Assembly: GCF_000379725.1 (NCBI RefSeq)
Contig: NZ_KB903622.1
Location: 96,730-160,729 of the forward strand
Direction of reading: 5' to 3'
Length of the DNA stretch: 64,000 bases
Source: Cytophaga aurantiaca DSM 3654
GTDB lineage: Bacteria; Bacteroidota; Bacteroidia; Cytophagales; Cytophagaceae
Shown piece by piece: positions 27,098 through 34,194 of the stretch. Each line of letters begins with the position of its first letter. Within the stretch, counting starts at the first letter, position 1. The position numbers and the translations under genes were made by a program. The notes beneath the pieces were generated by a model. It searched no databases and was not told where the DNA came from. It saw nothing but the letters and a program-made list of their open reading frames with translations.

Positions 27098-27601
27098 CTA
27101 ACTCAGATAAACCCCCATATCCTTCGCTGAAAGATTTACCTCAACATGTTCCTGTAAGGTAGTAGCCATTACATAACCTACAAAATCAGCAGAAATAGGA
27201 AAAGTATGATGTCCACGATCCACGATGAATGCAGTTTGTATGCGTTTGATGTTGATGTTTAAAAAAGGTTTTAAGCTGTACGCAATAGTACGGCCCGTGC
27301 TTAACACATCATCCACAATGATAACACATTTATTTTTTAGTGTTTTTACATCCACATCCAATGTTACCTCACTTTGAGAAGGAGATTGTTTGTCGAGTGT
27401 AACTTTAATAAGCGTCGTTTTAGTATCAGAAATAGAATTGAATTCCTTTTCCAACAATTTGGCAAACGAATAACCACGATCATAGATTCCTGCAAACACG
27501 ATTTCCTTTTCTTTGAAATTCTGTTCCAGGATTTCGTATGCAATACGTTTGATGCGTTGCTGAATTTGCTTCTTGTTTAAAATAAGGTTCTTTTCTGCCA
27601 T
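27098..27601 (-). CDS. PyrR-like phosphoribosyltransferase
   Basis: A 167-residue type I phosphoribosyltransferase. The PRPP loop is CVIIVDDVLSTGRTIAYSL (about residues 92-110); FAGIYDRGYSFAKLLE and KVTLDKQSPS also fit the PyrR/uracil-PRT group. PyrR binds pyr mRNA in Firmicutes, but such regulation is not established for Bacteroidota and no pyr genes are nearby, so I call only the enzyme fold. A TATCTTTG promoter box lies 17 bases upstream of the ATG. A hypothetical membrane protein follows 9 bases downstream. Confidence 0.85.
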   Translation of the reverse strand: MAEKNLILNKKQIQQRIKRIAYEILEQNFKEKEIVFAGIYDRGYSFAKLLEKEFNSISDTKTTLIKVTLDKQSPSQSEVTLDVDVKTLKNKCVIIVDDVLSTGRTIAYSLKPFLNINIKRIQTAFIVDRGHHTFPISADFVGYVMATTLQEHVEVNLSAKDMGVYLS

Positions 27602-27618
27602 GACTTTTACTTGTTAAG

Positions 27619-27626
27619 CAAAGATA
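27619..27626 (-). promoter_or_regulatory. Promoter -7 box for the PyrR-like gene
   Basis: The minus strand reads TATCTTTG (exact TAnnTTTG), 17 bases before the ATG at 27599-27601. The adjacent TTTTAAG repeats occupy the place where a -33 element would be expected. Confidence 0.5.
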
Positions 27627-27702
27627 GTAATAGGTTTTAAGTTTTAAGTTTTAAGAAGTGTAAAGTTTAAAGTATCATGTTCTAAGTTTTAGGTTTTAAG
27701 AG
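27627..27702. repeat. TTTTAAG heptamer-rich repeat
   Basis: Contains TTTTAAG three times in tandem and related words. The 20-mer TTTAAGAAGTGTAAAGTTTA (27650-27669) recurs exactly at 32400-32419, and the AGTAATAGGTTTTAAG phrase recurs after hemC (about 31579). Confidence 0.7.
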
Positions 27703-27907
27703 TGTTCTTGTTGGCGACTGCTCTTTATTAAAAGTACTGACGCGCTTCATTGCCGTTGTTTAGCCAACGGTTATGAATAGTATCCCACGGTTACCCCACC
27801 ATTATCCCATATGAATAGTAGGACAATCGCCTGTAATGCCTTATATCGCAACTATTTATCTTATTTTTACCTTTTTAGCCCAAATCAGCATAAATTATCC
27901 GTTATTG
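27703..27907. other. Non-coding stretch with a CCGTTG/CAACGG hairpin
   Basis: Part of the 436-base gap 27602-28037. CCGTTG (27753-27758) and CAACGG (27765-27770) form a small hairpin of the same family as 17596-17615, in the opposite orientation, followed by CCCACGGTT. I see no gene or RNA in it. Confidence 0.5.
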
Positions 27908-27938
27908 TTTGCTGTCTTGGGAATATTCCGTATTTTTG
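27908..27938 (+). promoter_or_regulatory. Promoter of rpmE2 (TTTG-N19-TATTTTTG)
   Basis: TTTG at 27908-27911, 19 bases, then TATTTTTG at 27931-27938: a full match to the Bacteroidota consensus and the best promoter in the window. Transcription would start near 27945, giving a leader of about 93 bases. Confidence 0.75.
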
Positions 27939-28037
27939 TCGTCCGATTCATTGAGTGGACGGAGGAAAATGATCTGTAAGCAATCGCTTCTGGCCGCATT
28001 TTCAGTTAAAAAGAACCAAAAATTAAACAATACGATC

Positions 28038-28280
28038 ATGAAACAAGGTATTCACCCAGATTATAGAGAAGTTGTATTCCACGACATGTCTGCGGATGTT
28101 AAATTCATCAGCCGTTCTACTATCAAAACTGGCGATACAATCGCAATGGAAGATGGTAAAACATACCCATTGGTTAAATTAGAAGTTAGTTCTGCATCTC
28201 ACCCGTTCTACACTGGTAAGAAAATGTTCTTGGATGCTGAAGGACGTGTTGAAAAATTCAACAAACGTTACAAAAAATAA
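28038..28280 (+). CDS. rpmE2: 50S ribosomal protein L31 type B
   Basis: An 80-residue ribosomal protein beginning [20 protein letters not shown], with [20 protein letters not shown] and [18 protein letters not shown]. It lacks the four zinc-binding cysteines of the type A protein, so it is the zinc-independent C-minus form. The frame is open upstream to an ATG at 27969 that has a strong GGAGG just before it, which would add 23 residues; I keep the family start at 28038. A full promoter lies at 27908-27938 and a terminator follows at 28305. Confidence 0.95.
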   Translation: MKQGIHPDYREVVFHDMSADVKFISRSTIKTGDTIAMEDGKTYPLVKLEVSSASHPFYTGKKMFLDAEGRVEKFNKRYKK

Positions 28281-28304
28281 TATTTCTCCCCATTCACAGG
28301 GATT

Positions 28305-28342
28305 TAAAGTCTTTTCAATGGAAATTGGAAAGACTTTTTTAT
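28305..28342 (+). terminator. Terminator of rpmE2
   Basis: AAAGTCTTTTCAAT and ATTGGAAAGACTTT pair with one mismatch around a 4-base loop and run into TTTTTT. The T-run overlaps the -7 box of the next gene. Confidence 0.82.
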
Positions 28343-28347
28343 TTTTG
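28340..28347 (+). promoter_or_regulatory. -7 box 4 bases before the GlmU-like gene
   Basis: TATTTTTG (exact TAnnTTTG) ends 4 bases before ATG 28352, implying a nearly leaderless mRNA. It shares sequence with the rpmE2 terminator; no good -33 element. Confidence 0.4.
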
Positions 28348-28351
28348 AACT

Positions 28352-29515
28352 ATGAACATTCAATTCTTTGATGAACCTAATCTTCGCAAGGCTTTATTGC
28401 CGCTAACCTTTACACGACCGACGGCAGAATTACGCATCGGAATTCTTACCATTCGTGAAAAATGGCAGCAGTATTTTTCAGGCGCACATTGCTCTTTCAA
28501 AACAGAAGATTATTTACAAGGAAAATTCCCTTCAGCTGAACAGGCAGATCTACAGATAAACGGATCTGTTTGTCCGAATGAACACCTGGTTGCAGAAATC
28601 AATAAGCTCTCAGAAGGTGAAGGACTTGTTTCTCAAGGAATGGTGATTGCTTCAAAAGGAATTCTGAAAAAACGAATTGATTATTTACAGGAACTGCGTG
28701 TGATCCATACCCCTGCGGATCTGTTCACGCATAATGGTGCTGAGATCCGTGCGGATTTTGCTCGTGTTACGAAAGGCAGAACAAGTTGTCCTGTTGATGA
28801 TAAACATACCATTGTTTACAATCCGGAGAATGTATTTATAGAAAACGGTGTAAAGATCCGTGCTGCCATTATCAATGCAGAAGACGGTCCGGTGTATATT
28901 GGCAAGGATGTAGAAATACAGGAAGGCGCGATTATTAAAGGTCCGTTTGCAGCATGCCAAGGTGCTGTAGTTGCGATGGGCTCTAAGATGCGCGGCGATA
29001 ATACACTTGGTCCGTATTGTAAAGTTGGCGGCGAAGTAAGTAATACCATCTTTATCGGCTACAGCAATAAAGTACATGATGGTTTTATCGGAAACTCTGT
29101 GATCGGCGAGTGGTGCAATTTGGCTGCAGGCACAAACGTTTCTAACTTAAAAAATAATTATTCTTCCATCAAAGTACATTCGTATACGAATGATATTTTG
29201 GAAGATACAGGTAAAATATTTCATGGCTTGATCATGGGCGACTATTCACGCTGCGGAATCAATGCTATGTTCAATACAGGAAGTGTAGTAGGTGTTTCGT
29301 GCAATGTTTATGACGCTGCTTTTCCTCCGAAGTTTCTCCCGTCCTTTGCATGGGGCTCTGCTGCGGGCTTTACAGAGTTTCGTTTAGAAGAAGCGTTTGA
29401 AGTAGCAAAAAAAGGAATGGCACGCCGCAAAGTTGAATTGAGTAAAGAAGATGAGAAGATACTAACGCATATCTTTCAGCAAGAAAAAATACAGCGCACA
29501 CAGTTATTAAAATAG
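28352..29515 (+). CDS. GlmU-like putative sugar nucleotidyltransferase
   Basis: A 387-residue protein of the Bacteroidota GlmU-like family. The N-terminal part (MNIQFFDEPNLRKALLPLTF, TRPTAELRIGILTIREKW) resembles a divergent nucleotidyltransferase domain that lacks the usual GxGTRM loop at its start. From about residue 155 a left-handed beta-helix of hexapeptide repeats follows (FIENGVKIRAAIINAEDGPV, YIGKDVEIQEGAIIKGPFA, GEWCNLAAGTNVSNLKNNYS), the acyltransferase half. Real substrate unknown. It is followed by holB after 6 bases and hemC overlapping that, so it probably leads an operon. It has a -7 box 4 bases before the ATG. Confidence 0.82.
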   Translation: MNIQFFDEPNLRKALLPLTFTRPTAELRIGILTIREKWQQYFSGAHCSFKTEDYLQGKFPSAEQADLQINGSVCPNEHLVAEINKLSEGEGLVSQGMVIASKGILKKRIDYLQELRVIHTPADLFTHNGAEIRADFARVTKGRTSCPVDDKHTIVYNPENVFIENGVKIRAAIINAEDGPVYIGKDVEIQEGAIIKGPFAACQGAVVAMGSKMRGDNTLGPYCKVGGEVSNTIFIGYSNKVHDGFIGNSVIGEWCNLAAGTNVSNLKNNYSSIKVHSYTNDILEDTGKIFHGLIMGDYSRCGINAMFNTGSVVGVSCNVYDAAFPPKFLPSFAWGSAAGFTEFRLEEAFEVAKKGMARRKVELSKEDEKILTHIFQQEKIQRTQLLK

Positions 29516-29521
29516 TCTGAT

Positions 29522-30649
29522 ATGCAATTCTCAGAGATACCGGGTTTACATGAAGTTAAAAATACGCTGATCAATTCTGTAAAGAATAATCACGTAGCGC
29601 ATGCGCAGCTGTTTGCTGGTGTGGAAGGTTCTGCGGCATTGCCTCTGGCATTGGCGTATGCGAGTTATGTGAACTGTCTGGAAAAATCAGACACCGATTC
29701 GTGCGGACAATGTTCTTCGTGCAGCAAATACAATAAACTCATTCATCCGGATTTACATATTTTATTTCCGGTTGCTACAAATAAAAAGATCACAAAAGAT
29801 CCAACCAGTGATCTGTTCTTTCCGGATTGGCGCGAAGCATTTCTTGCAAATCCATTTTTTACATTCAATGATTGGATGGAATTGCTGGATGCAGAAAATA
29901 AACAATTGATCATTAATGTAGAAGAAAGCCGTACCGTTGTTAAGAAAATTTCAATGAAGGCTTTTGAAGCAGAATATAAAGTGGTGATCATCTGGCTTCC
30001 TGAAACCATGCGTACAGAAGGCGCGAATGCCTTACTGAAATCGCTGGAAGAACCACCTGCAAAAACATTGTTCTTATTGGTTACAGCGAAACAGGAACGT
30101 TTGTTAACAACGATCATTTCACGTACGCAACGCGTGCAGGTTCGCTTATTCAAAGATGCAGAGATCAAAGAATATCTGGTTCAGAAAAAAGGAATCGGTG
30201 AAGCGCAGGCAAAACGGGTAACGTATTTAGCAGATGGTAACATGCGAGAAGCAATTCAATTACTTTCTGCAGAAGATCAAAATTACGAATCAAAGATCAG
30301 AGACTGGTTCAGAGCCTGCTTTGGCTCTAAGCTACAGGACATGATGCGTCTTTCAGAAGAGTTTGGATCGTTGCCGAGAGAATTACAAAAATCATTGCTG
30401 CAATACGGCTTGGGTATTTTTAGAGACAGCTTAATGTACAAGGAAGTTGGTAAAGACTTGCTTCGCGTGGATGAAGAAAGTACAGATGACATGGTTCAAA
30501 AATTCAGTCAGGTAATAGACTTTACAAAAGTGTTGAGCTTATCGCAGGTATTGAATGAAGCACATGCTGAAATAGAACGGAACATCAATTCGAAAATGGT
30601 GTTTATGGATACCTCTTTTCAGATGAATAAAATTTTCAAACAGAAATAA
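29522..30649 (+). CDS. holB: DNA polymerase III subunit delta'
   Basis: A 375-residue AAA+ clamp-loader subunit. The N-terminus IPGLHEVKNTLINSVKNNHVAHAQLF is typical, a zinc module CGQCSSCSKYNKL is present (near 62-75), and VIIWLPETMRTEGANALLKSLEEPPAKTLFLLV contains the SRC-region motif, given here only as landmarks: NALLKSLEEPPAKTLF and ISRTQRVQVRL. A normal Walker A is absent, as expected for delta'. The stop overlaps the hemC start (TAATG). Identity is clear from order of motifs. Confidence 0.92.
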   Translation: MQFSEIPGLHEVKNTLINSVKNNHVAHAQLFAGVEGSAALPLALAYASYVNCLEKSDTDSCGQCSSCSKYNKLIHPDLHILFPVATNKKITKDPTSDLFFPDWREAFLANPFFTFNDWMELLDAENKQLIINVEESRTVVKKISMKAFEAEYKVVIIWLPETMRTEGANALLKSLEEPPAKTLFLLVTAKQERLLTTIISRTQRVQVRLFKDAEIKEYLVQKKGIGEAQAKRVTYLADGNMREAIQLLSAEDQNYESKIRDWFRACFGSKLQDMMRLSEEFGSLPRELQKSLLQYGLGIFRDSLMYKEVGKDLLRVDEESTDDMVQKFSQVIDFTKVLSLSQVLNEAHAEIERNINSKMVFMDTSFQMNKIFKQK

Positions 30650-31581
30650 TGAATACTACTGTTCGTATTGGTACACGTGGAAGTAAGCTTGCTTTGTGGC
30701 AGGCAGAACACGTGTCCGATTGTTTAAAAGCAAAAGGATTGAATCCTGAAATTGTAATCATTGATACAACAGGTGACAAAATATTAGATCAGTCGTTGTC
30801 GAAGATCGGTTCTAAAGGTTTGTTTACAGAAGAGCTGGAAGAACAGCTGCACACCGGCAGCATTGATATTGCTGTACACAGTGCGAAAGATCTGCAGACG
30901 CATTTGAAAAACGGAATGTATATTCTTGCAATTACAGAACGTGAATTGGTAAATGATGTATTGGTAAGTCACAAATCAATTGGAAGCCTTAAGGAAAACG
31001 AAAACATTGTGATCGGTACATCTTCTACACGTAGAAGAGCGTTGTTGCGAAAGTTTTATCCGAATGCCAAAATGGTTGACATGCGTGGTAACCTTCAGAC
31101 CCGTATCCGTAAGATGGAAGAAGGTGCCTGCGATGCTATGATATTAGCGTATGCAGGTATGCACCGCATGGGTTATGATGCCTTAATCAAAGAAAAACTT
31201 TCGCTGGAAGAATTTACACCGGCAGCCGGACAAGGTACCTTAGCGATTGAAGCATCGGCGACCTTAGATAAAGAAAAGGCAAAGATCATACGTGATACAT
31301 TGAATAATGACGTTACAGAAATAGCTGTGATAGCGGAACGCGCCTTTCTGCGCACCTTAGAAGGCGGCTGCAGCATTCCCGTATTTGCCTTGGCACAATT
31401 AACAGGTAGCGCCTATATCTTAGTCGGCGGTATTGTTAGTTTAGACGGAACAAAATATTTGCGTAAAGAAATCTCCTTTACAGCCGCCGATGCAGAAGAG
31501 CGTGGTGTGGAATTGGCAATGGCGCTATTGAAAGATGGAGCGGATGTTATTCTTAGAGAGATTAAAAGGAGTATTAAGTAA
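30649..31581 (+). CDS. hemC: Hydroxymethylbilane synthase (porphobilinogen deaminase)
   Basis: Polymerises four porphobilinogen units in heme biosynthesis (cytoplasm). The 310 residues show RIGTRGSKLALWQAE at the start, HSAKDLQT with catalytic Asp81, GTSSTRRRALLRKFYP, and the dipyrromethane-attachment loop EGGCSIPV with Cys241. The start overlaps the holB stop by one base (ATAATG), so it is translationally coupled. Repeats of the TTTTAAG type begin right after the stop. Confidence 0.96.
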   Translation: MNTTVRIGTRGSKLALWQAEHVSDCLKAKGLNPEIVIIDTTGDKILDQSLSKIGSKGLFTEELEEQLHTGSIDIAVHSAKDLQTHLKNGMYILAITERELVNDVLVSHKSIGSLKENENIVIGTSSTRRRALLRKFYPNAKMVDMRGNLQTRIRKMEEGACDAMILAYAGMHRMGYDALIKEKLSLEEFTPAAGQGTLAIEASATLDKEKAKIIRDTLNNDVTEIAVIAERAFLRTLEGGCSIPVFALAQLTGSAYILVGGIVSLDGTKYLRKEISFTAADAEERGVELAMALLKDGADVILREIKRSIK

Positions 31582-31689
31582 TAGGTTTTAAGTTTTAAGA
31601 ATGAAAACAATAATCTGCATTCTTAAATTCTTATCCTTATTTCATTCAGGCCATAAATAGTGAGTGGCCATTAAACGAAACAGCGAATC

Positions 31690-31745
31690 TTAAAACTTAT
31701 TACTTAAAACTTATTACTTAAAACCTATTACCTAAAACTTATTAC
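31690..31745. repeat. Four tandem 14-bp repeats upstream of the cyclophilin gene
   Basis: TTAAAACTTATTAC (31690-31703, 31704-31717), TTAAAACCTATTAC (31718-31731), CTAAAACTTATTAC (31732-31745): four head-to-tail units ending 6 bases before the ATG at 31752. The reverse-complement phrase (GTAATAGGTTTTAAG) lies after hemC at about 31580, so the gap has inverted symmetry. Confidence 0.9.
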
Positions 31746-31751
31746 TCTATC

Positions 31752-32396
31752 ATGAAGCAATTACTTTTCACCTTACTAACGTGCTTTGCATTCTTATTCA
31801 CCGCACAGGCGCAAACATCTACTACACCTGTTATTCCAACAGAAGACTATCTGGTAACCATCTCAACATCGTATGGAGATATGGTTTTGTTGTTGTACAG
31901 TCAGACACCTTTGCATAGAAAGAATTTTATTGACTTGGCACAAAAACATTATTACGACGGAACAACATTTCACAGAGTAATTTTAGATTTTATGATTCAG
32001 GGTGGCGATCCGAATTCGAAAGATTCAATTGCAGGTAATGAGGGAATGGGCGGACCGGGTTATACGGTTCCTGCAGAATTCAATCCGAATCTGAAACACG
32101 ACAAAGGGGCATTGGCAGCGGCTCGTATGGGCGATGATTCCAATCCGCAGCGCGCTTCAAGCGGTTCGCAGTTTTATATTGTGCAAAATAAAGGTGGGAC
32201 ACCGTTTCTTAATGGGAGCTATACGGTATTCGGACAAGTGATCAGCGGCTTTGATGTGATCGATAAGATTGCCCAGGCGCAGGTTGACGGTGCTGCAAAA
32301 CCGTTAAAAGATATTACAATGAAAGTTACAGTTGTTAAAATGAAAACCAAGAAGATTATTAAGTTGTACGATTGTGCATGGTTTTATAAGATTTAA
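31752..32396 (+). CDS. Secreted peptidyl-prolyl cis-trans isomerase, cyclophilin type
   Basis: A 214-residue cyclophilin with a signal peptide (MKQLLFTLLTCFAFLFTAQAQ), so it folds proteins in the periplasm. Core motifs: YYDGTTFHRVILDFMIQGGDP (the substrate-site Arg and Phe; given here as TTFHRVILDFMIQGGDP), RMGDDSNPQRASSGSQFYIVQ in pieces SSGSQFYIVQN, and TPFLNGSYTVFGQVISG. The last 13 residues (IIKLYDCAWFYKI) are unlike the family tail, and the DNA there merges with the TTTAAG repeat, so the C-terminus may have been altered by repeat spread. Tandem 14-bp repeats directly precede the start. Confidence 0.9.
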   Translation: MKQLLFTLLTCFAFLFTAQAQTSTTPVIPTEDYLVTISTSYGDMVLLLYSQTPLHRKNFIDLAQKHYYDGTTFHRVILDFMIQGGDPNSKDSIAGNEGMGGPGYTVPAEFNPNLKHDKGALAAARMGDDSNPQRASSGSQFYIVQNKGGTPFLNGSYTVFGQVISGFDVIDKIAQAQVDGAAKPLKDITMKVTVVKMKTKKIIKLYDCAWFYKI

Positions 32397-32484
32397 AGCT
32401 TTAAGAAGTGTAAAGTTTAGAGTGTAAAGTGTAAGCGTTACTCTAGCGCCAGTCTTAGCGCAGCGGTGACTGGTGCTTCCTGCT

Positions 32485-32637
32485 CTATCCTTAGAGTTAG
32501 CGAAGCCCTCTAAGGATGTTTAATGATTGAGAGTCTCTGACTCGATTCTTAAATTAAATAGCTGTATAAAAAAACGAGTCGAAGACTCTATTCTATAATA
32601 TGATCCTAAGAGCGCTTCGCTAACTCTAAGGATAGGT
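32485..32637. repeat. REPIN-like nested palindrome, copy B
   Basis: Within the 312-base gap 32397-32708 (no gene). ATCCTTAGAG/CTCTAAGGAT (32487-32517) with loop TTAGCGAAGCC, then AGAGTCTCTGACTCG (32530-32544) against CGAGTCGAAGACTCT (32575-32589), then ATCCTAAGAGCGCTTCGCTA...CTCTAAGGAT (32603-32634). The two outer hairpins are inverted copies of one another, so the element is symmetric over about 150 bases. Rest of the gap: a TTTAAG repeat (32400-32430) and TTAGGCTTTAAGCCTAA (about 32681). Confidence 0.85.
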
Positions 32638-32708
32638 TCCCAGGCACACTGAAATAATTATTAATCACCGAACAAGCTTTAGGCTTTAAGCCTAAAGCTC
32701 TAAGCATT

Positions 32709-33611
32709 ATGAAAATACTAATCACCGGCAGTAACGGTCTTCTCGGACAAAAACTTGTTTCTCTATTATACTTGCTTCCTGAAGTAACGTTGATTGCTAC
32801 GGCGCGTGGTGCCAATAGAGATGAGATCTACGAAGATTACATCTATGAATCGATGGATATCACTTCGGAGGAAAATGTGTTGAGTGTATTTAGAAAGCAC
32901 AAACCCGATGCAGTAATTCATACGGCAGCAATGACGCATGTAGATCAATGTGAATTGAATAAAGAAGCCTGCGTGGATCAGAACATTACTGCTGTGAATC
33001 ACATTGTAAAGGCGAGCAAAGAAGTTGGAGCGTTTTTATTACACGTATCTACCGATTTTATTTTCGATGGAACACACGGTCCGCTTACTGAAGAAGAACA
33101 ACCAAATCCGGTGAACTACTACGGCTGGACGAAGTGGGAAGCAGAGAAAGCAGTTGAAGCATCCGGTTTGAAATGGGCGATCGCACGTACGGTATTGGTA
33201 TATGGTGTGGTGCAGGATATGAGTAGAAGTAATATTGTATTGTGGGTTAAAAATAATTTAGAGCAGAAAAAAGAAATCAATGTGGTGAACGACCAGTGGC
33301 GTACACCAACATTGGCCGAAGATCTGGCGAAAGGATGCTGGCTAATTGTTCAGAAGCAGGCGCAAGGCATCTTCAATATTTCAGGCGAAGCAATGATCAG
33401 TCCGTATGAACTGGCACATGAAGTTGCAAACGTATGGAACTTAGATAAAGGATTGATCAAACAAGCCGATTCATCTACGTTTACGCAGCCAGCGATGCGT
33501 CCGCCGAAGACAGGTTTCATTATCGAAAAAGCAAAAAAACAATTGGGATACAATCCACATACCTTGGTTGAAGGATTGGAATTGGTGAAGGAACAGTTAT
33601 TGTCTCAGTAG
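32709..33611 (+). CDS. RmlD-like NAD(P)-dependent sugar reductase
   Basis: A 300-residue extended short-chain dehydrogenase/reductase resembling dTDP-4-dehydrorhamnose reductase (RmlD). Rossmann motif ITGSNGLLGQKLV at the N-terminus; DAVIHTAAMTHVDQCE; the catalytic Ser/Thr region HVSTDFIFDGTHG with YYGWTKWEAEKAV (Tyr-x3-Lys type YGWTK). No rmlA, B or C genes are nearby, so the substrate is open and it may act on another deoxysugar. It is flanked on both sides by REPIN-like repeats. Confidence 0.85.
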   Translation: MKILITGSNGLLGQKLVSLLYLLPEVTLIATARGANRDEIYEDYIYESMDITSEENVLSVFRKHKPDAVIHTAAMTHVDQCELNKEACVDQNITAVNHIVKASKEVGAFLLHVSTDFIFDGTHGPLTEEEQPNPVNYYGWTKWEAEKAVEASGLKWAIARTVLVYGVVQDMSRSNIVLWVKNNLEQKKEINVVNDQWRTPTLAEDLAKGCWLIVQKQAQGIFNISGEAMISPYELAHEVANVWNLDKGLIKQADSSTFTQPAMRPPKTGFIIEKAKKQLGYNPHTLVEGLELVKEQLLSQ

Positions 33612-33665
33612 GGAGATTATTCGCATGCGTCCTGCACTGCCCAGGTTTCAACCCTAGTGAGAAAG

Positions 33666-33724
33666 CGAGTCAAAGACTCTTAATTATTAAACATCCGTAA
33701 AGCCCTGCGGAACTCTACGGATAG
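33666..33724. repeat. REPIN-like repeat, half copy C
   Basis: CGAGTCAAAGACTCT (33666-33680), then a hairpin ATCCGTAAAG...CTCTACGGAT ending at 33723. This is one arm of the elements at 11066 and 32485. Confidence 0.8.
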
Positions 33725-33743
33725 GCTCGAACGTCCTGCATAG

Positions 33744-33763
33744 CCACACGGTTTTAACCGTGG
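33744..33763. repeat. Small hairpin CCACACGGTT/AACCGTGG
   Basis: CCACACGGTTTTAACCGTGG, a nearly perfect palindrome (one unpaired base), close to the half REPIN. Confidence 0.6.
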
Positions 33764-34122
33764 GGTGAATATTTGCCCCGAAATCTGATTTGCTCCGAAA
33801 AAATTATAAACATCATATTTAAGCCTGTTTTATTATAAAACAGCCATTTTTTTGAAAAGACACCTCAAATTTGATCTGCATAGGCTGAAAAATCATTCCG
33901 TTTGAAATAAAATCCCTTTATAATTTATATTGCTTCGGATATATTCTTGTTGTAACATATTCATTTTTAGCATTTTGAAAAATAATTTCTTTGTTTGAAC
34001 GAAAACTTTCTTGTAACTTTATACTAGTTAATGCAACAGTATATGTCTGTACGCGTTATTGAACAAGTCTTACATAGCCAACTTTTGTTCGTTTAGTTGG
34101 TGAATAAGTTGATAAAAGGGTT
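33764..34122. other. AT-rich leader/intergenic region of the symporter gene
   Basis: Part of the 583-base gap 33612-34194. It has no gene. A candidate promoter TTTG (33990-33993)-N20-TAACTTTA (34014-34021, one mismatch) would start a leader near 34028. A small hairpin CCAACT/AGTTGG lies at 34078-34100. Confidence 0.45.
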
Positions 34123-34154
34123 AGAGTGGTGCCGATAGCTATCGGCACCACTCT
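34123..34154 (+). terminator. Perfect 32-bp palindrome plus T8: terminator or attenuator
   Basis: AGAGTGGTGCCGATAG followed by its exact reverse complement and then TTTTTTTT, 40 bases before the symporter start. As it is inside the probable leader of that gene, it may act as an attenuator; otherwise it terminates upstream transcription. It shares the CGATAGCTATCG core with 17661-17677. Confidence 0.75.
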
Positions 34155-34194
34155 TTTTTTTGTATCCTATCTATTTTCTGGTTTATTTTATAAC

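Noticed and set aside
31690..31745. CRISPR array
   Set aside because: The 14-bp units are directly adjacent with no spacers, and no cas genes are in the window.
33612..34122. tRNA gene or glycine riboswitch in the long gap
   Set aside because: I could not find a cloverleaf with a TTCRANY-type loop or CCA end, nor the glycine aptamer core.
34126..34194. Longer N-terminus for the symporter
   Set aside because: The extension would be coded by the palindrome and its T-run; the family-like protein starts at 34195.
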